From positions 179,001-243,000 of the forward strand of contig BSBK01001534.1 of NCBI GenBank assembly GCA_027943335.1: DNA of 64,000 nt, in the 5' to 3' direction. Below, in pieces: positions 24,929-34,945 of the stretch (its first letter is position 1; each line of letters starts with the position of its first letter). The notes beneath the pieces are model-generated. The model worked only from the letters and a program-made list of their open reading frames with translations. It searched no databases and was not told the DNA's origin. The position numbers were made by a program, and so were the translations under genes. The stretch is from Chamaecyparis obtusa (lineage: Eukaryota > Streptophyta > Pinopsida > Cupressales > Cupressaceae).

Positions 24929-27900
24929 TTAGGAAGTTGAAGAAGTTCCATCTGTTGCAGCCTCAGTGGATGTCTCTTCTTTCTTGGTACTCTCCAAAGA
25001 ATATGTTGCTTCCCAAGATGTATAAACTTCTTCATCTAGCCACTGGAAGGCCAGTACCTCATCTCTTTTAGGTAACAAAGAAACCCACTCAAATTTTACT
25101 TGATGTACCCCTTTCCTTAGGGTTTTGAAATGTACCCTGACATCTTGTAATACTTCAATTGTTTGTACAAAGGGAATATTGTTGTCTGCAGTTAAAATAG
25201 CAATTATTGTGGCTCACAATTAATCATCTATTTTTCCTAACCATCCCTCTTTGTCTTTTATGGCTCCATCTGCTTTGAAAAGACCAAGAAATATTTGCAA
25301 ACTATTTTGGAAATTTCTTTCCCACAAAACTAATGCCTTTCTCTCCAAGTTTTCCCTCTTTATTGCAAACTTGAGTAAAGTTTTAACAAACTTATGGGTA
25401 TTTGTTATCTGTATATCCACAATCTGCTGAGTTTTGATAAAAGAGTAAAATGATTTTAACTTATTTTTTCTTGCAACCCACCTATCCAAAATTGGGTTCA
25501 CAGTGTTTATTTCTTCCTTAAAATAAATCAAAATTTTAGATAATTGTTCATCGACCTTATAGATTTCCTTTGGCTCTATACTTGCAACAAATTGAAAAAT
25601 TGTGTCCCTGATTTTCTCTTCATATTTCATGGACACTTCCAATTGTCCACACTCAAACAATTGTCTTTCATTTCTCAATTTCTTGGCCTTTTCCAAGAGA
25701 GCCCACCTTTCATTTTCCAATTTTTCCCTTTGTGTTATATCTTCATCCTTCAAAGGAGGGAGTAAAGGGGAAGGGGGGTATTCAATTATAGGACTAGATG
25801 AAGAAGGCATAGCAGGGGAGGAAGAAATTTTTAGCTGTTCTGATACCTGGATTGGCCCCTGCTCCCCCAACCTCTTTCTTAAGTCTACTACCAACTTATC
25901 ATTTTCACTAATCTCCTTTTTCATCTCTCCATAGGCTTTCAACACTGTCTCTAACTTTAGTGTGAGCTCTTCCTTTTCCTTGGCTTCTCTCTCTACCACC
26001 TTCATGCCGAGATTGGTTATTTCCAAGGTCATGCCCTATGCCTCAACAATTGAGGTCTCACTAACCCTTTTTACTAGAAGGCTTTCTGTAAGATCACCTC
26101 TGGCAATTTTTTTTCCTTTTTTGTTTTCATTTTTCCTCAAGGACCACATAACCAAAGCTTGATGGTCATCATTGAAAGTGACTCCCTTGATTTCTTGCTC
26201 TGCCTCCTCTTTAGTCTTATGAGCTGGTGTGGTTTTCTTCCTAATAGCATCTAGGACTACTGCATCAGCAATGTCCCATTCTGGGAGAATGAGTACCCCT
26301 AAATTTTTTACCAATTCTCTCCCCTATTCTAGAGTGATCTTTTCAAACCTTTCTGTCATTTTTTCCTGACCTCATCTTCTATGACCTTGAGGTCTTTTTG
26401 AGGATTTTCTTCATGTCTTTTCTCACAAGTTTCCTTGAATTGGCTTATATGCAATCTCCACAAGTATTGCATGAAATCTCTGGCCTTGACAAAAGCATCA
26501 TCTACCAAGAACTCATCACATGCTTTCTTAGTGAGTGGATCTAGTTCTTTTCCAGCCATTTCTCCTATTGTTAGGTCTGACTCAGGTTCTTCCAGTGTCT
26601 CTAGCATTCCTTCATTTATTTCCTCATAGGTCTTGCAAATTTGACCTAGACCACCCAATTGTTGTAGTTGTTCTACTACCTCTTCATGATCTACAAGATT
26701 TAGAGGTGATTGGGGAGGAGAGTATTCCTCCTTGATATGTGTAGGCCTTTCTTCCAATCTTTGTTTCTTTGGTGGAGGTGGAGAATTAGAATCAATCCCA
26801 ATTGGTTGATTTTGTGGGGATGTTGGAGTCTCCTCTATTTTGTCCTACATTTTAGCTTCCTTTGAGGTGGAAGGGATGTGCTCTATTGTCTTGGCCTTTT
26901 CTTGACTGCATGGTCTAGGTATAACCACACTATATCTGGTCTTCTTCTACACCATATATCTACTTGGGGGCAACATCTTGGCAAATGCAGGCTTACTCAA
27001 CACAAACCTAGCCCTGTCTGGTTCAGCTTGCATGAATTGTTCTTTTTTCATTTAGGGTATGGATAATACCCTCAAAATGGTTCATAAGGGTTTTTATTTT
27101 CTTCTCAAAAGGGGTGAAATCTTTTAAAGGATCATAATCCCTATCAAAATAATGCACAAAATCTAATGTCTTTCTATATGCCAGCCATTTTTCTTTCCTG
27201 GTCTCCTGTTCTAGTAGGTTAGGAATGTTCCTAATAATATCTTTAGGAAAGTTAAAAATATGATCCATAGAGACACATCTAGTCCTCTTCTGAAACATGT
27301 TTTGCAAAAACCCCTCAGGATCTACTACCATAGCAACTGAAGTAGCCATGTGATATGGTTGCAATATCTCATCCATGTGGGTCCATCCACCCTTAGTGAT
27401 CACAAATTGGTGGGCTATGGTTATAGTAGGAAAGAGAGTTCCTCTTCCCTTCCCTGTGAGAGTGTTCTCATGCAAGTCCACAAGTTTTCTAAAAAAAATT
27501 GCAACCCCAATCTTGAGAGGGACTTGATATGGTAATACAAAAGGGGTCCCTCGGAATCCATACACTCTGATTATAGTAGACACCAGGTAAAAGATAAAAT
27601 CACCCCAATTGTGTACAATTTTGATGTCAGTAGAAAATTTTGTAGGTCTAAGGAGTTCTAACAAGGCCTTTGGGATTCTTAGATTTTCTAGAAATAACAA
27701 GGCCTTGAGCCTTGATGCAAAACATCTATCAAAATTGACAAAAATTTTCTAAACTCTATCCCAATTCATGTTGAGGTTTCATAACTGTATTGGCATTTGT
27801 TCACCATCCTTCTGGCTCATCAAATCCATCTCTTTTTCAAAGTGATTTGCACCTTTGTACAAAAACATATACATTAACAGGGAATACCAGCAAAAGGGTT

Positions 27901-28702
27901 TCTCTACTTTCTTATTTAGGATTCCCATTAATCCGTCATGAATCAATTCAGCTAAGAAAGGGGCAAATTCAAAAGTAACATCCAAGTAAGGGTGCAAGAT
28001 TTGAACCATCATATACATGAAGTGTACTGGCATCCTCTCCTAAACATCTTCTCCAAATATCTGGCATAATGACCGGTACATAGCTTTTGCCTTAGGGTTA
28101 AAGTGGTCTAGTTTAAAAGGTTCTTGTGTGTTTGGCCCTACTATAATCAGACCCCCAATCTTATTGTAGAATTCCTTCAAAGGACCACTTCTAAGATAAT
28201 CTCTCTGAGCATCATATACTTTTTTTAACTCATCGAAATCTATTCTTTCTAGGTCAATAGTTGGTTCACTTAACCCAAAAACCTTTCTAATCTCCTTGGC
28301 CGAAATACTGATTAAAGGGTTTCCACTTATATCCCTTACAACCCTAGTTACTTGATCATATTTATGTGCTACTTTGATCATAATGTCTGCATCCATGAAC
28401 ACATTTGGCACAATGAGTTTATCGAGGTCAAATTGGCATACATTACTGGTGGGAGCAAAAGCATGTCTTTGGCCAAACCCTACTCTGAACAATTCTAAAC
28501 CAGAGATCCCAATTTTGGCATCTCTTATATAATTCCCTTTATCATACATGTCATCTGCAATTCTAACCCTAGGGTCTTTTGGTGTTAAACCCTTTGCCTT
28601 GAATGTGTCAGTAGTCAAATGATCAAACTGTTGCAAGAGGTCTTCATGCACACCCCTCTCATGATATTCAATCTTTCCTATTAATTCTCTTCTTGGTGCC
28701 AT
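24929..28702 (-). pseudogene. Large frame C: best-preserved member of the A/C/D protein family
   Basis: 1,258 codons from ATG at 28702 to TAA at 24929. The first 220 codons are open. Landmarks: LIVPNVFMDADIM near codon 95; VHNWGDFIFYL then TIIRVYGFRG near 364; acidic Pro-rich linker near 26830-26600; QALVMWSL near 852; a coiled-coil region (KEKEELTLKLETVLKAYGEM); C-terminal FQWLDEEVYTSWEA then a Thr/Glu-rich tail. Two frameshifts, both at six-A runs (about 27055 and 26353 on the minus strand), cancel each other. Internal stops: about six TAG, one TAA, two TGA. The start is supported by frames A and D, whose first ATG lies a similar distance before the IVP landmark. Function not recognised. 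Confidence 0.75.
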
Positions 28703-29465
28703 TTTTAGAATTCAAGGGTTTTGATGATAATACAAGAAATTAAGAGAGGTAGAAGAAATATATTCACACTTCTTTAAATAGAACTCCAAGAAAACAACAA
28801 CAGGGACAAAATCTTCACAGAATACTAACCAATTTTAGAAAATCCTCAGGAGATGGTGACCTACTCTGTAATTTTCTTTGCAAGGGCTCTGCAAATTCTG
28901 TGACTTCATGCAATTGGAAATGAATCAATGAACAAGTTATATTGGCATTGAAAACGTTAACATTTTGACAATTTACTCCACATGATCTGACCATAACTTC
29001 TCTGCAAATTTCAATCTAACTTCAATGGGAGAATTTTCTTTTGCACCAATTTTGATTGAATTTAAATCATGACTGTCGATCTTCAGTTAAGAAAAATCCG
29101 ATGGCTGTTGCGGTGCCCCAATGGTTAATACTTCGAGCATCTTTTCTTTGCGGCTATGTGACAATTGTTAGATCAAGTCAGATCTATGGTGGTTTGAAAA
29201 TTGTAGTATCTTGGACCCACCTGACAACTAGAGTCGGTCGATGCTTTAATTACCTTCTTAGGTAAATATTAAAGAACTAAAGGTCATCGGGGCTATAGAC
29301 TTAGGAAATATTAAAGTGTCGACATAGGATGATAAAAACTTAGGAAATAAGGCCCCGCCAAAAGGATAATATAACACATGTTTTAAAAAGGACTTTAGTG
29401 ATTTTCAAAAAGAAACAATCGAAAAGAAATAGAAGGTCGACTTAGGGTTTTCCTTTTTCAAATAG
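28703..29465 (-). other. 5' flank of frame C
   Basis: About 760 bp upstream of the frame C start. A CATG-free A-rich leader (28703-28800) precedes it. No TATA box or LTR edge can be fixed. From about 29000 the composition becomes more balanced, then the repeat block starts at about 29466. No gene seen. Confidence 0.3.
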
Positions 29466-29553
29466 GATAATCAACTAAGATTTTAGGTATAAAGTTTAAT
29501 TTGACTTAAAATTTAATTAAGAATAGGGTTAGGATTGTAATTTTTTTAAAGGT
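29466..29553. repeat. 88-bp segment duplicated at 34858-34945
   Basis: AGGTATAAAGTTTAATTTGA and the following 70 bases, including AGGGTTAGGATTG and a seven-T run, recur with few changes at 34858-34945. At both places it borders DNA related to frame C, on one side or the other. Confidence 0.8.
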
Positions 29554-29819
29554 TGGTGTTTAATTTGGTTTAGTGTTGAAGTAAAGTATAAATTTGGTTT
29601 AGGGTTATATTTGAAGAGACCTATTGTTAATTTTTTCTTTCTTTCTTATAGGTCATTAACTCAAAAAAATTTCACATATTTAAATTTGAAGTATTTCTCT
29701 AGAAAATTTATTGTTTGCACAATGATAGAGATATATTTTCCCCTTCTATACTAATCATATTATGTTAATTAATTAAATAATAGAAACATCATAAAACTGA
29801 TAATTGAATGTGAAGACAA

Positions 29820-30260
29820 CAAATAGATATAAATAATATTAAAATTTAAATCTAAATATTAAATAAAATAATGATCGAAATCTAAATCCAAGAGAAAGAT
29901 AAATCTAAATCTATCTCTAAAAGTAAAACTAAATCTAAATCTTAAAGTATTAAAACTAGGACCTATTAGGACTTATTAGTCTGACTAATTAGATGTATTA
30001 GGACCTAACTAGACCAATTAGGACCTATTAGGAACAATTAGGTAACTAGACCAATATGATGGCATTGCCTTGCATATTTAAATTTAAATCTAAATATTAA
30101 ATAAAATAATGATCAAAATCTAAATCTAAGAGAAATATAAATCTAACTCTAACTCTAACTCTAACTAAATCTAAATGTAAAACTAAAACTAAATCTAAAT
30201 CTAAAACTAAATATAAATATAAAAGTAAAATTAAAACTATATATAAAAAATTATTCAATA
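29820..30260. repeat. AAATCTAAATCT-type low-complexity block
   Basis: Degenerate six- to twelve-base units of the form CTAAATCTAAAT and AAACTAAAAC. A near copy lies at 48690-49160 with the same bordering sequence (TTAAATAAAATAATGATC). It is one module of the large repeated unit. Confidence 0.75.
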
Positions 30261-30440
30261 TAAAATAAAAATATGACCTTGATATTTGGTTGGTTGTTTT
30301 CTAATGAAAAGGGTTTCCTACAAATGAAATGAGGAGACACTCCTTTATAATCAGAGAGCGTGTCTTCATTTTCCTCAAAGATGTTAATTGAACTCTAATC
30401 ATAGCTCCCTATTTCAAATGTAACCATAAACTCCAATACA

Positions 30441-31081
30441 ACTTGAATTAGGACCTAATTAGACTAATTAGACTCAATTAGACCAATTAGGACTTAAGTT
30501 GACTTAATTAGACCAATTATACCAATTAGGATAATTAGACTCAATTATACCAATTAGGATAATTAGACTCAATTATACCAATTAGGACCTTATTAGACTT
30601 ACTTCTAGACCAATTAGGATGGTATTAGACCCAATTAGACCAATTAGGACCTATTAGGACCAATTAGACTCAATTACAACTAATTAGGACCTAATTAGAC
30701 CCTATTAGACCCAATTAGGACCTAATTAGACTAATTAGACCACATAGGACCTAATTAGACTCAATTATAACAATTAGGACCTAATTAGAATTAATTGTAG
30801 ACCAATTAGGAAGGTATTAGACCAATTAGACCAATTAGGACCAATTAAACTCAATTAGACTCATTTACAACTAATTAGGACATAATTAGACCCAATTAGG
30901 ACCTATTAGAACCTAATTAGACCAATTAGGACCAATTAGACTTAATTAGACCAATAAGGACCTAATTAGACTTAATTCTAAATCAATTAGGACCTATTAG
31001 GACCCAATTAGACCTATTAGGACCAATTAGGACCCAATTACACCCACTAAGACCCAATTAGGACACAATTAGGATATTGAA
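30441..31081. repeat. AATTAGGACC-type minisatellite, array 1
   Basis: Tandem 9-11-bp units of the form AATTAGGACC, AATTAGACTC, AATTATACC. Same family as the arrays at 34945-37260 and 49348-50170. It ends in a segment with ACCCACTAAGACCCAATTAG, which also closes the other two arrays, so the arrays share internal order. Confidence 0.9.
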
Positions 31082-31199
31082 TTCCTCAAGTTGGTTCCTG
31101 AATTCTGGTTATGCATTAGGATATTGACCCTGTACTATTGGTTTTTCTCACAGCATAAACTCCTAACATTTTCAGGAACCAATAGGTTCAATATGGTTT

Positions 31200-31850
31200 G
31201 TTGTAGGTTTAGGGTTCAATTTGATTTACGATTTGGATTTAATTTAGTTGAAGGTTAGGGTATGAATTTACATCATGATTAGTATTAGGGTTATGATTTA
31301 GGATTAGCTCTTACCATTTAGGATTGGGATTCGGATTATGGTTTCACATTTATGATGAGGGGTTAGCTTTTAGGATTTTGGACAAATTGGAAAAGGTAAT
31401 AATCTAAAACTTGTGCACTAAATTTCAAGACAATAAAATGGCTTACATTGGGTTTTAGGATTTACTATTTGGATTAAGCTTAGGTTTAATATTATATTCC
31501 TCTAATTTAGGATATTGTGTTAGGATTAGGATTAGGATCATTGTAAGGATTATGATTTCACTAAGTGTAAGAGTTTAGATCATGAATTTACTATTATCTT
31601 TAGGAATAGGATTGAGTTGAAGCTAAGGATTATGATTAGAGTAAGGGTAAGACTCTACATCGCGGTTAGTATTATTGTTAGGATTTAGAGTTTTGATTAG
31701 GATTAATGTTAGGATTTAATAATTAGGTTATGATATTTTATAGGTAGATAGTAGTATCATTACAGTTACTATTTTGGTCAGAGTTATGATTAGGAGTGGA
31801 GTAGGGGTTAGGATTATTGTTAGGGTAAGTTGTAATGTGATGTTCCTATC
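31200..31850. repeat. Degenerate GGATTAGG/TTAGGGTT block, unit 1
   Basis: Dense TTAGGATT, TTAGGGTT and GGATTAGGATTAGGATC words. The part from about 31490 is nearly repeated at 45640-46090 and again, more diverged, at 50640-51180 (GTAAGAGTTTAGATC and TAGGAATAGGATTGAG recur). Confidence 0.8.
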
Positions 31851-32994
31851 ATGCTTGATGTTACAATTACTATTAACATAATAGATAAACCCCTTATTAG
31901 AGCCATATCCACCTCATCTATGCATTTATTGAATGAGTCACTTTTTCAGGTAGAACAATATGCTACATAAGTTATAATTTGAGCAATTTTTATTTATACA
32001 AATGCGTACAATTAGTATTGTTAGTGGGGTTAGTGTTTGGGGTTAAGATAATGGTTACGTTTACATTTATATCACGGTTTAAATTGTCGTATATAATTAG
32101 TGTTAAGATGACAAATAGACCCCTAGCTAAGAATCCAAATCACGTAATGTACGCATTTGTTAAATGAGCTTTTTTTCATACAATACTATGGTGCATAAGT
32201 TAAAATTTGAGCAATACATTTTAGTTTAATTTCAATTTTTGTTGTATTTTCCTTTAATCCATGTTTGTTTACTAAAATTTAATTCTACCAATTAATCCTT
32301 GTTAAGATATAATTCTATCATATTGAACTCTAAAAAAAATTGTGCACATATCAACTAGTTTTTCATATTTTTAAGATTTTTCTTCATGAACCATAAAAAT
32401 ATATATATAACAGATGTTTTCAACTATCATTATTATAGCTATCAAGGTTTATATCATAGTTACAAAATGGATGTTGAAAATTATATATAGTTACATCATA
32501 GGAACATATGGAATGTAATTATACCTTGTAATGGTTTTTGCATTGCAAATATATTTTTGGTGTTATTCGATGTTGTAATAAAACCGTAATGACCATTGAC
32601 CTAATTTTCAATTGTTATTCATTATTTTTAAGCCTTTGTAACGAATTGTTTGTAATAGACCTATGGCACTGATTTGGACAAACTGATAAAACCACTCCAA
32701 ATATCAGAATATGATTTATAGCTATATTCCACGAACTCCATAAGTCAAAAATGTCATCAATAAATATACTTTTAATATTTTATTAGAAGCATACATTTGT
32801 AAGTTCCAATCTAAACCAGCGTACCCAATATTGAAAATAATTTACATCTATCATGAAAAATGAAATTTTAAAGAAGCATCAAAAGGTATCAAAGAGGAAA
32901 GTAGCTTAATAGTATACGTCACACATGAAGGTCCCCAATATGTATGGGCATACATAAAAACAAGAAAGCATAAATTTATGTGTCAATCGGGCAA
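31851..32994. repeat. Non-coding module of unit 1
   Basis: No gene. Long recognisable copies occur at 46100-47280 and 51170-52790: ACCCCTTATTAGAGCC, CACCTCATCTATGCATTTAT, TTAATCCATGTTTGTTTACT and GGTTTATATCATAGTTA occur in the same order in all three. Confidence 0.8.
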
Positions 32995-33330
32995 CCTGCT
33001 CAAGCACCCATGACTATGCTCCCCATCCAATGGCGTCGTCATCTTGGTGTGCTATGGCTCAACTTGAATAGTGTGTTGTAGTCTAACACAACTCTGGATG
33101 CTTGAATGCCTCAAGTTGCATACTCTATCGCGAGCTCTGGAACTGCATCTACTACTTGTGTGCCCTAGGAAGTCACCTCATATGTATAGTCCATAATGAT
33201 TTGCTCATTCCCCGATGGGCACATTGTCATATTATTATTAATCAAACTCAGTCTGGTCATCACTCTGAAGAGCGTTGCAATAAAAGGTCCACACATCCAT
33301 GTAGAAAATAGTAAGTGGCCAGATTTGCGA
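32995..33330 (-). pseudogene. Conserved coding fragment E, copy 1
   Basis: On the minus strand the sequence encodes the same protein piece as copies at 47280-47600 and 52800-53324: NALQSDDQT, then after a frameshift MCPSGN, IIMDYTYEVTS, GTQVVDAVPELAIEYAT, IRASRVVLDYNTLFKLSHS. Third-base differences between copies outnumber amino-acid differences in the best part (RASRVVLDYNTLF), which suggests descent from a once functional gene. It directly adjoins MULE-end sequence and may be a 3' exon of that transposon. No known domain recognised. Confidence 0.55.
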
Positions 33331-33640
33331 ATGCACCAGTGTTTTCTATCATCTCAAAATTAGATTTGGAGATAAGAAAAATCAATATCTCTCCTTCGGT
33401 GGTTAGATTTGTGAATGCACGAGTGTTTTCCATCATCTCTGCAGAATAGGTAACCATTATTTGTTTGGTCCCTCTTGCATGTATCGATTGATAGAGGTTG
33501 TGTGACTATATTTATGATGCCCTATATGTAAGTGCACAAGTGCATTGTGCCAAGCATTCTCTCTTTTCGACATGTCCGAATAACTATAAATGTATCTATA
33601 TTATCAAGGTTTTAGTTTATTAAATGCCTAAATTTAATGA
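33331..33640 (-). mobile_element. MULE left-arm fragment, inverted
   Basis: Read on the minus strand it matches the MULE arm at about 5410-5640: TGGCACA.TGCAC, AGGGCATCATAAAT, CAACCTCTATCAATCGATAC, GGACCAAACAAATAATAGTTA-like words, GATGATGGAAAACACT, then ATTGATTTTTCTT. The match is high and continuous. Confidence 0.8.
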
Positions 33641-33659
33641 AGTATAAGTCATTAACTAT

Positions 33660-34540
33660 ATAATTTGATATTAGGGTTGGGATTAGGGCTTAGAATTAGT
33701 ATTATTGTTATGGTTAGGGTTTACATCATGGTTAGTATTGTGGTTAAGTTTAGGATTTTGGTTGTGGTTGAGCTTAGGGCTTACGATTAGGATTATCATT
33801 AGGGTTAGCATTTACAGCATGGTTAGTATTAGGGTTAGGGTTTGGATAAAAGGTTTACCATTAAACCTAGGGATATGTTTTGGGTTAGTGTTAGGGTAAG
33901 ATTAGGATTAATTTAGATATTAGAATTATGGCTAGGATTTGGTTTGGGTTTATGATTATGGTTTACCATTTATAATTATATTTTAGCATTTATGATTAGG
34001 GTTCAATATTTAATGAGTGTGATTATGGTTAGTGTTGGGGTTTAGGCTATTGGTTATGGTTATAGTTACATTTAGGATTCAGTGCTAAGGTTTAACATTA
34101 GAGTTAGGTTTAGGGTTAGGGTTAGAATTTTGTTTAGGGTTAGGGTTAGAAATATGATTAGACCTAGGATCAGTGGTAGGCTTTAGATAATGGTTAGGGT
34201 TAGGGTTGTGATTATTATTACATCTAGTATTTAGGGTTGAAGCTAACTATACATAGGTATTGATTATGTTAAGGGTTTGAATTTGGATAATGTATGATAA
34301 TACTTAGGGTTATAATTAGAGTTCAATTAGAGCTAGAGTTAGGGTTATAGTTTAATTGTATTAGGATTAGGGTTAAGTAGAGTTTTAGATTTCAAGGGTT
34401 ATTTTTATTTGGATTTTATATAATTTAGGATTTAGCTAGATTTAAAATTAGGGTTATAGTTCATTTTGGTTTAGTATAATGGTTACAGTTAAGTTTAGGG
34501 CTTAATTTATCAAGTGACCATATTTTTTTAATCTATAAGG
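33660..34540. repeat. Interstitial degenerate telomere-like block, unit 1
   Basis: Dense TTTAGGGTTAGGGTTAG and TTAGGGTT words, for example near 34100-34140, mixed with TTATGGTT and TTAGGATT. Nearly repeated at 47950-48600. The plant telomere unit is TTTAGGG; here it is degraded and embedded in other repeats, so this is an interstitial block, not a chromosome end. Confidence 0.75.
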
Positions 34541-34603
34541 TTGGTGAACAATTATCTAAAATTTTGATTTATTTTAAGAAAGAAATAACCACTGTCAACC
34601 CAA

Positions 34604-34729
34604 TTGGCCTTCCATTGGCCAGATGAAGAATTTTATACATCTTGGGAAGCAGCATATTCTTCAGAGAGTACCAATAAAGAAGAGACATCGACTGAGGCTG
34701 CAACAGATGGCACTTCTCCAACTTCCTAA
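34604..34729 (+). pseudogene. Detached C-terminal tail of the A/C/D family
   Basis: 42 codons read LAFHWPDEEFYTSWEAAYSS, then a Thr/Glu-rich end to TAA at 34727-34729. Frame C ends with LAFQWLDEEVYTSWEATYSL and the same kind of tail. The fragment is on the plus strand, isolated from any other part of the family, and followed by DNA also present at the end of C (TTGGAACTTG near 34797, compare 24870-24890). It is a rearranged piece, probably from another copy. Confidence 0.75.
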
Positions 34730-34857
34730 AGCAAAGCAAACAACACAAAGGATCTCATATGCAGAAGGCAACAATTGGAAGAAGTTGAACTAACTTTGGA
34801 ACTTGTTCCAAATTTTGAGTCTAAGGCACTAGCTAGTAGTGGAGCTAGTTCAACTAA

Positions 34858-34945
34858 GATTTTAGGTATAAAGTTTAATTTGACTTGAAATTTAATTCAG
34901 ATTAGGGTTAGGATTGCAATTTTTTTAAAGGTTAGTGTTTAATTT
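34858..34945. repeat. Second copy of the 88-bp segment at 29466
   Basis: Matches 29466-29553 almost base for base, including AGGTATAAAGTTTAATTTGA. It leads directly into minisatellite array 2, so the array boundary here is a rearrangement junction. Confidence 0.8.

Noticed and set aside
26340..27070. Programmed ribosomal frameshifting at the A6 runs of frame C
   Set aside because: The runs are not in the X-XXY-YYZ register of a -1 slippery heptamer in the incoming frame, no downstream pseudoknot is evident, and frames A and D do not shift there.
15500..28700. Plus- and minus-strand short open frames opposite frames A, B and C
   Set aside because: All are reverse-frame shadows; their composition (Ser/Leu/Phe-rich) mirrors the Lys/Glu-rich coding strand.
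33705..33899. Trp/Leu-rich 64-codon frame
   Set aside because: It is a translation of the telomere-like repeat and has no other support.
33660..34540. True chromosome end (telomere)
   Set aside because: The TTAGGG-like units are degenerate, non-uniform and flanked on both sides by other repeats.
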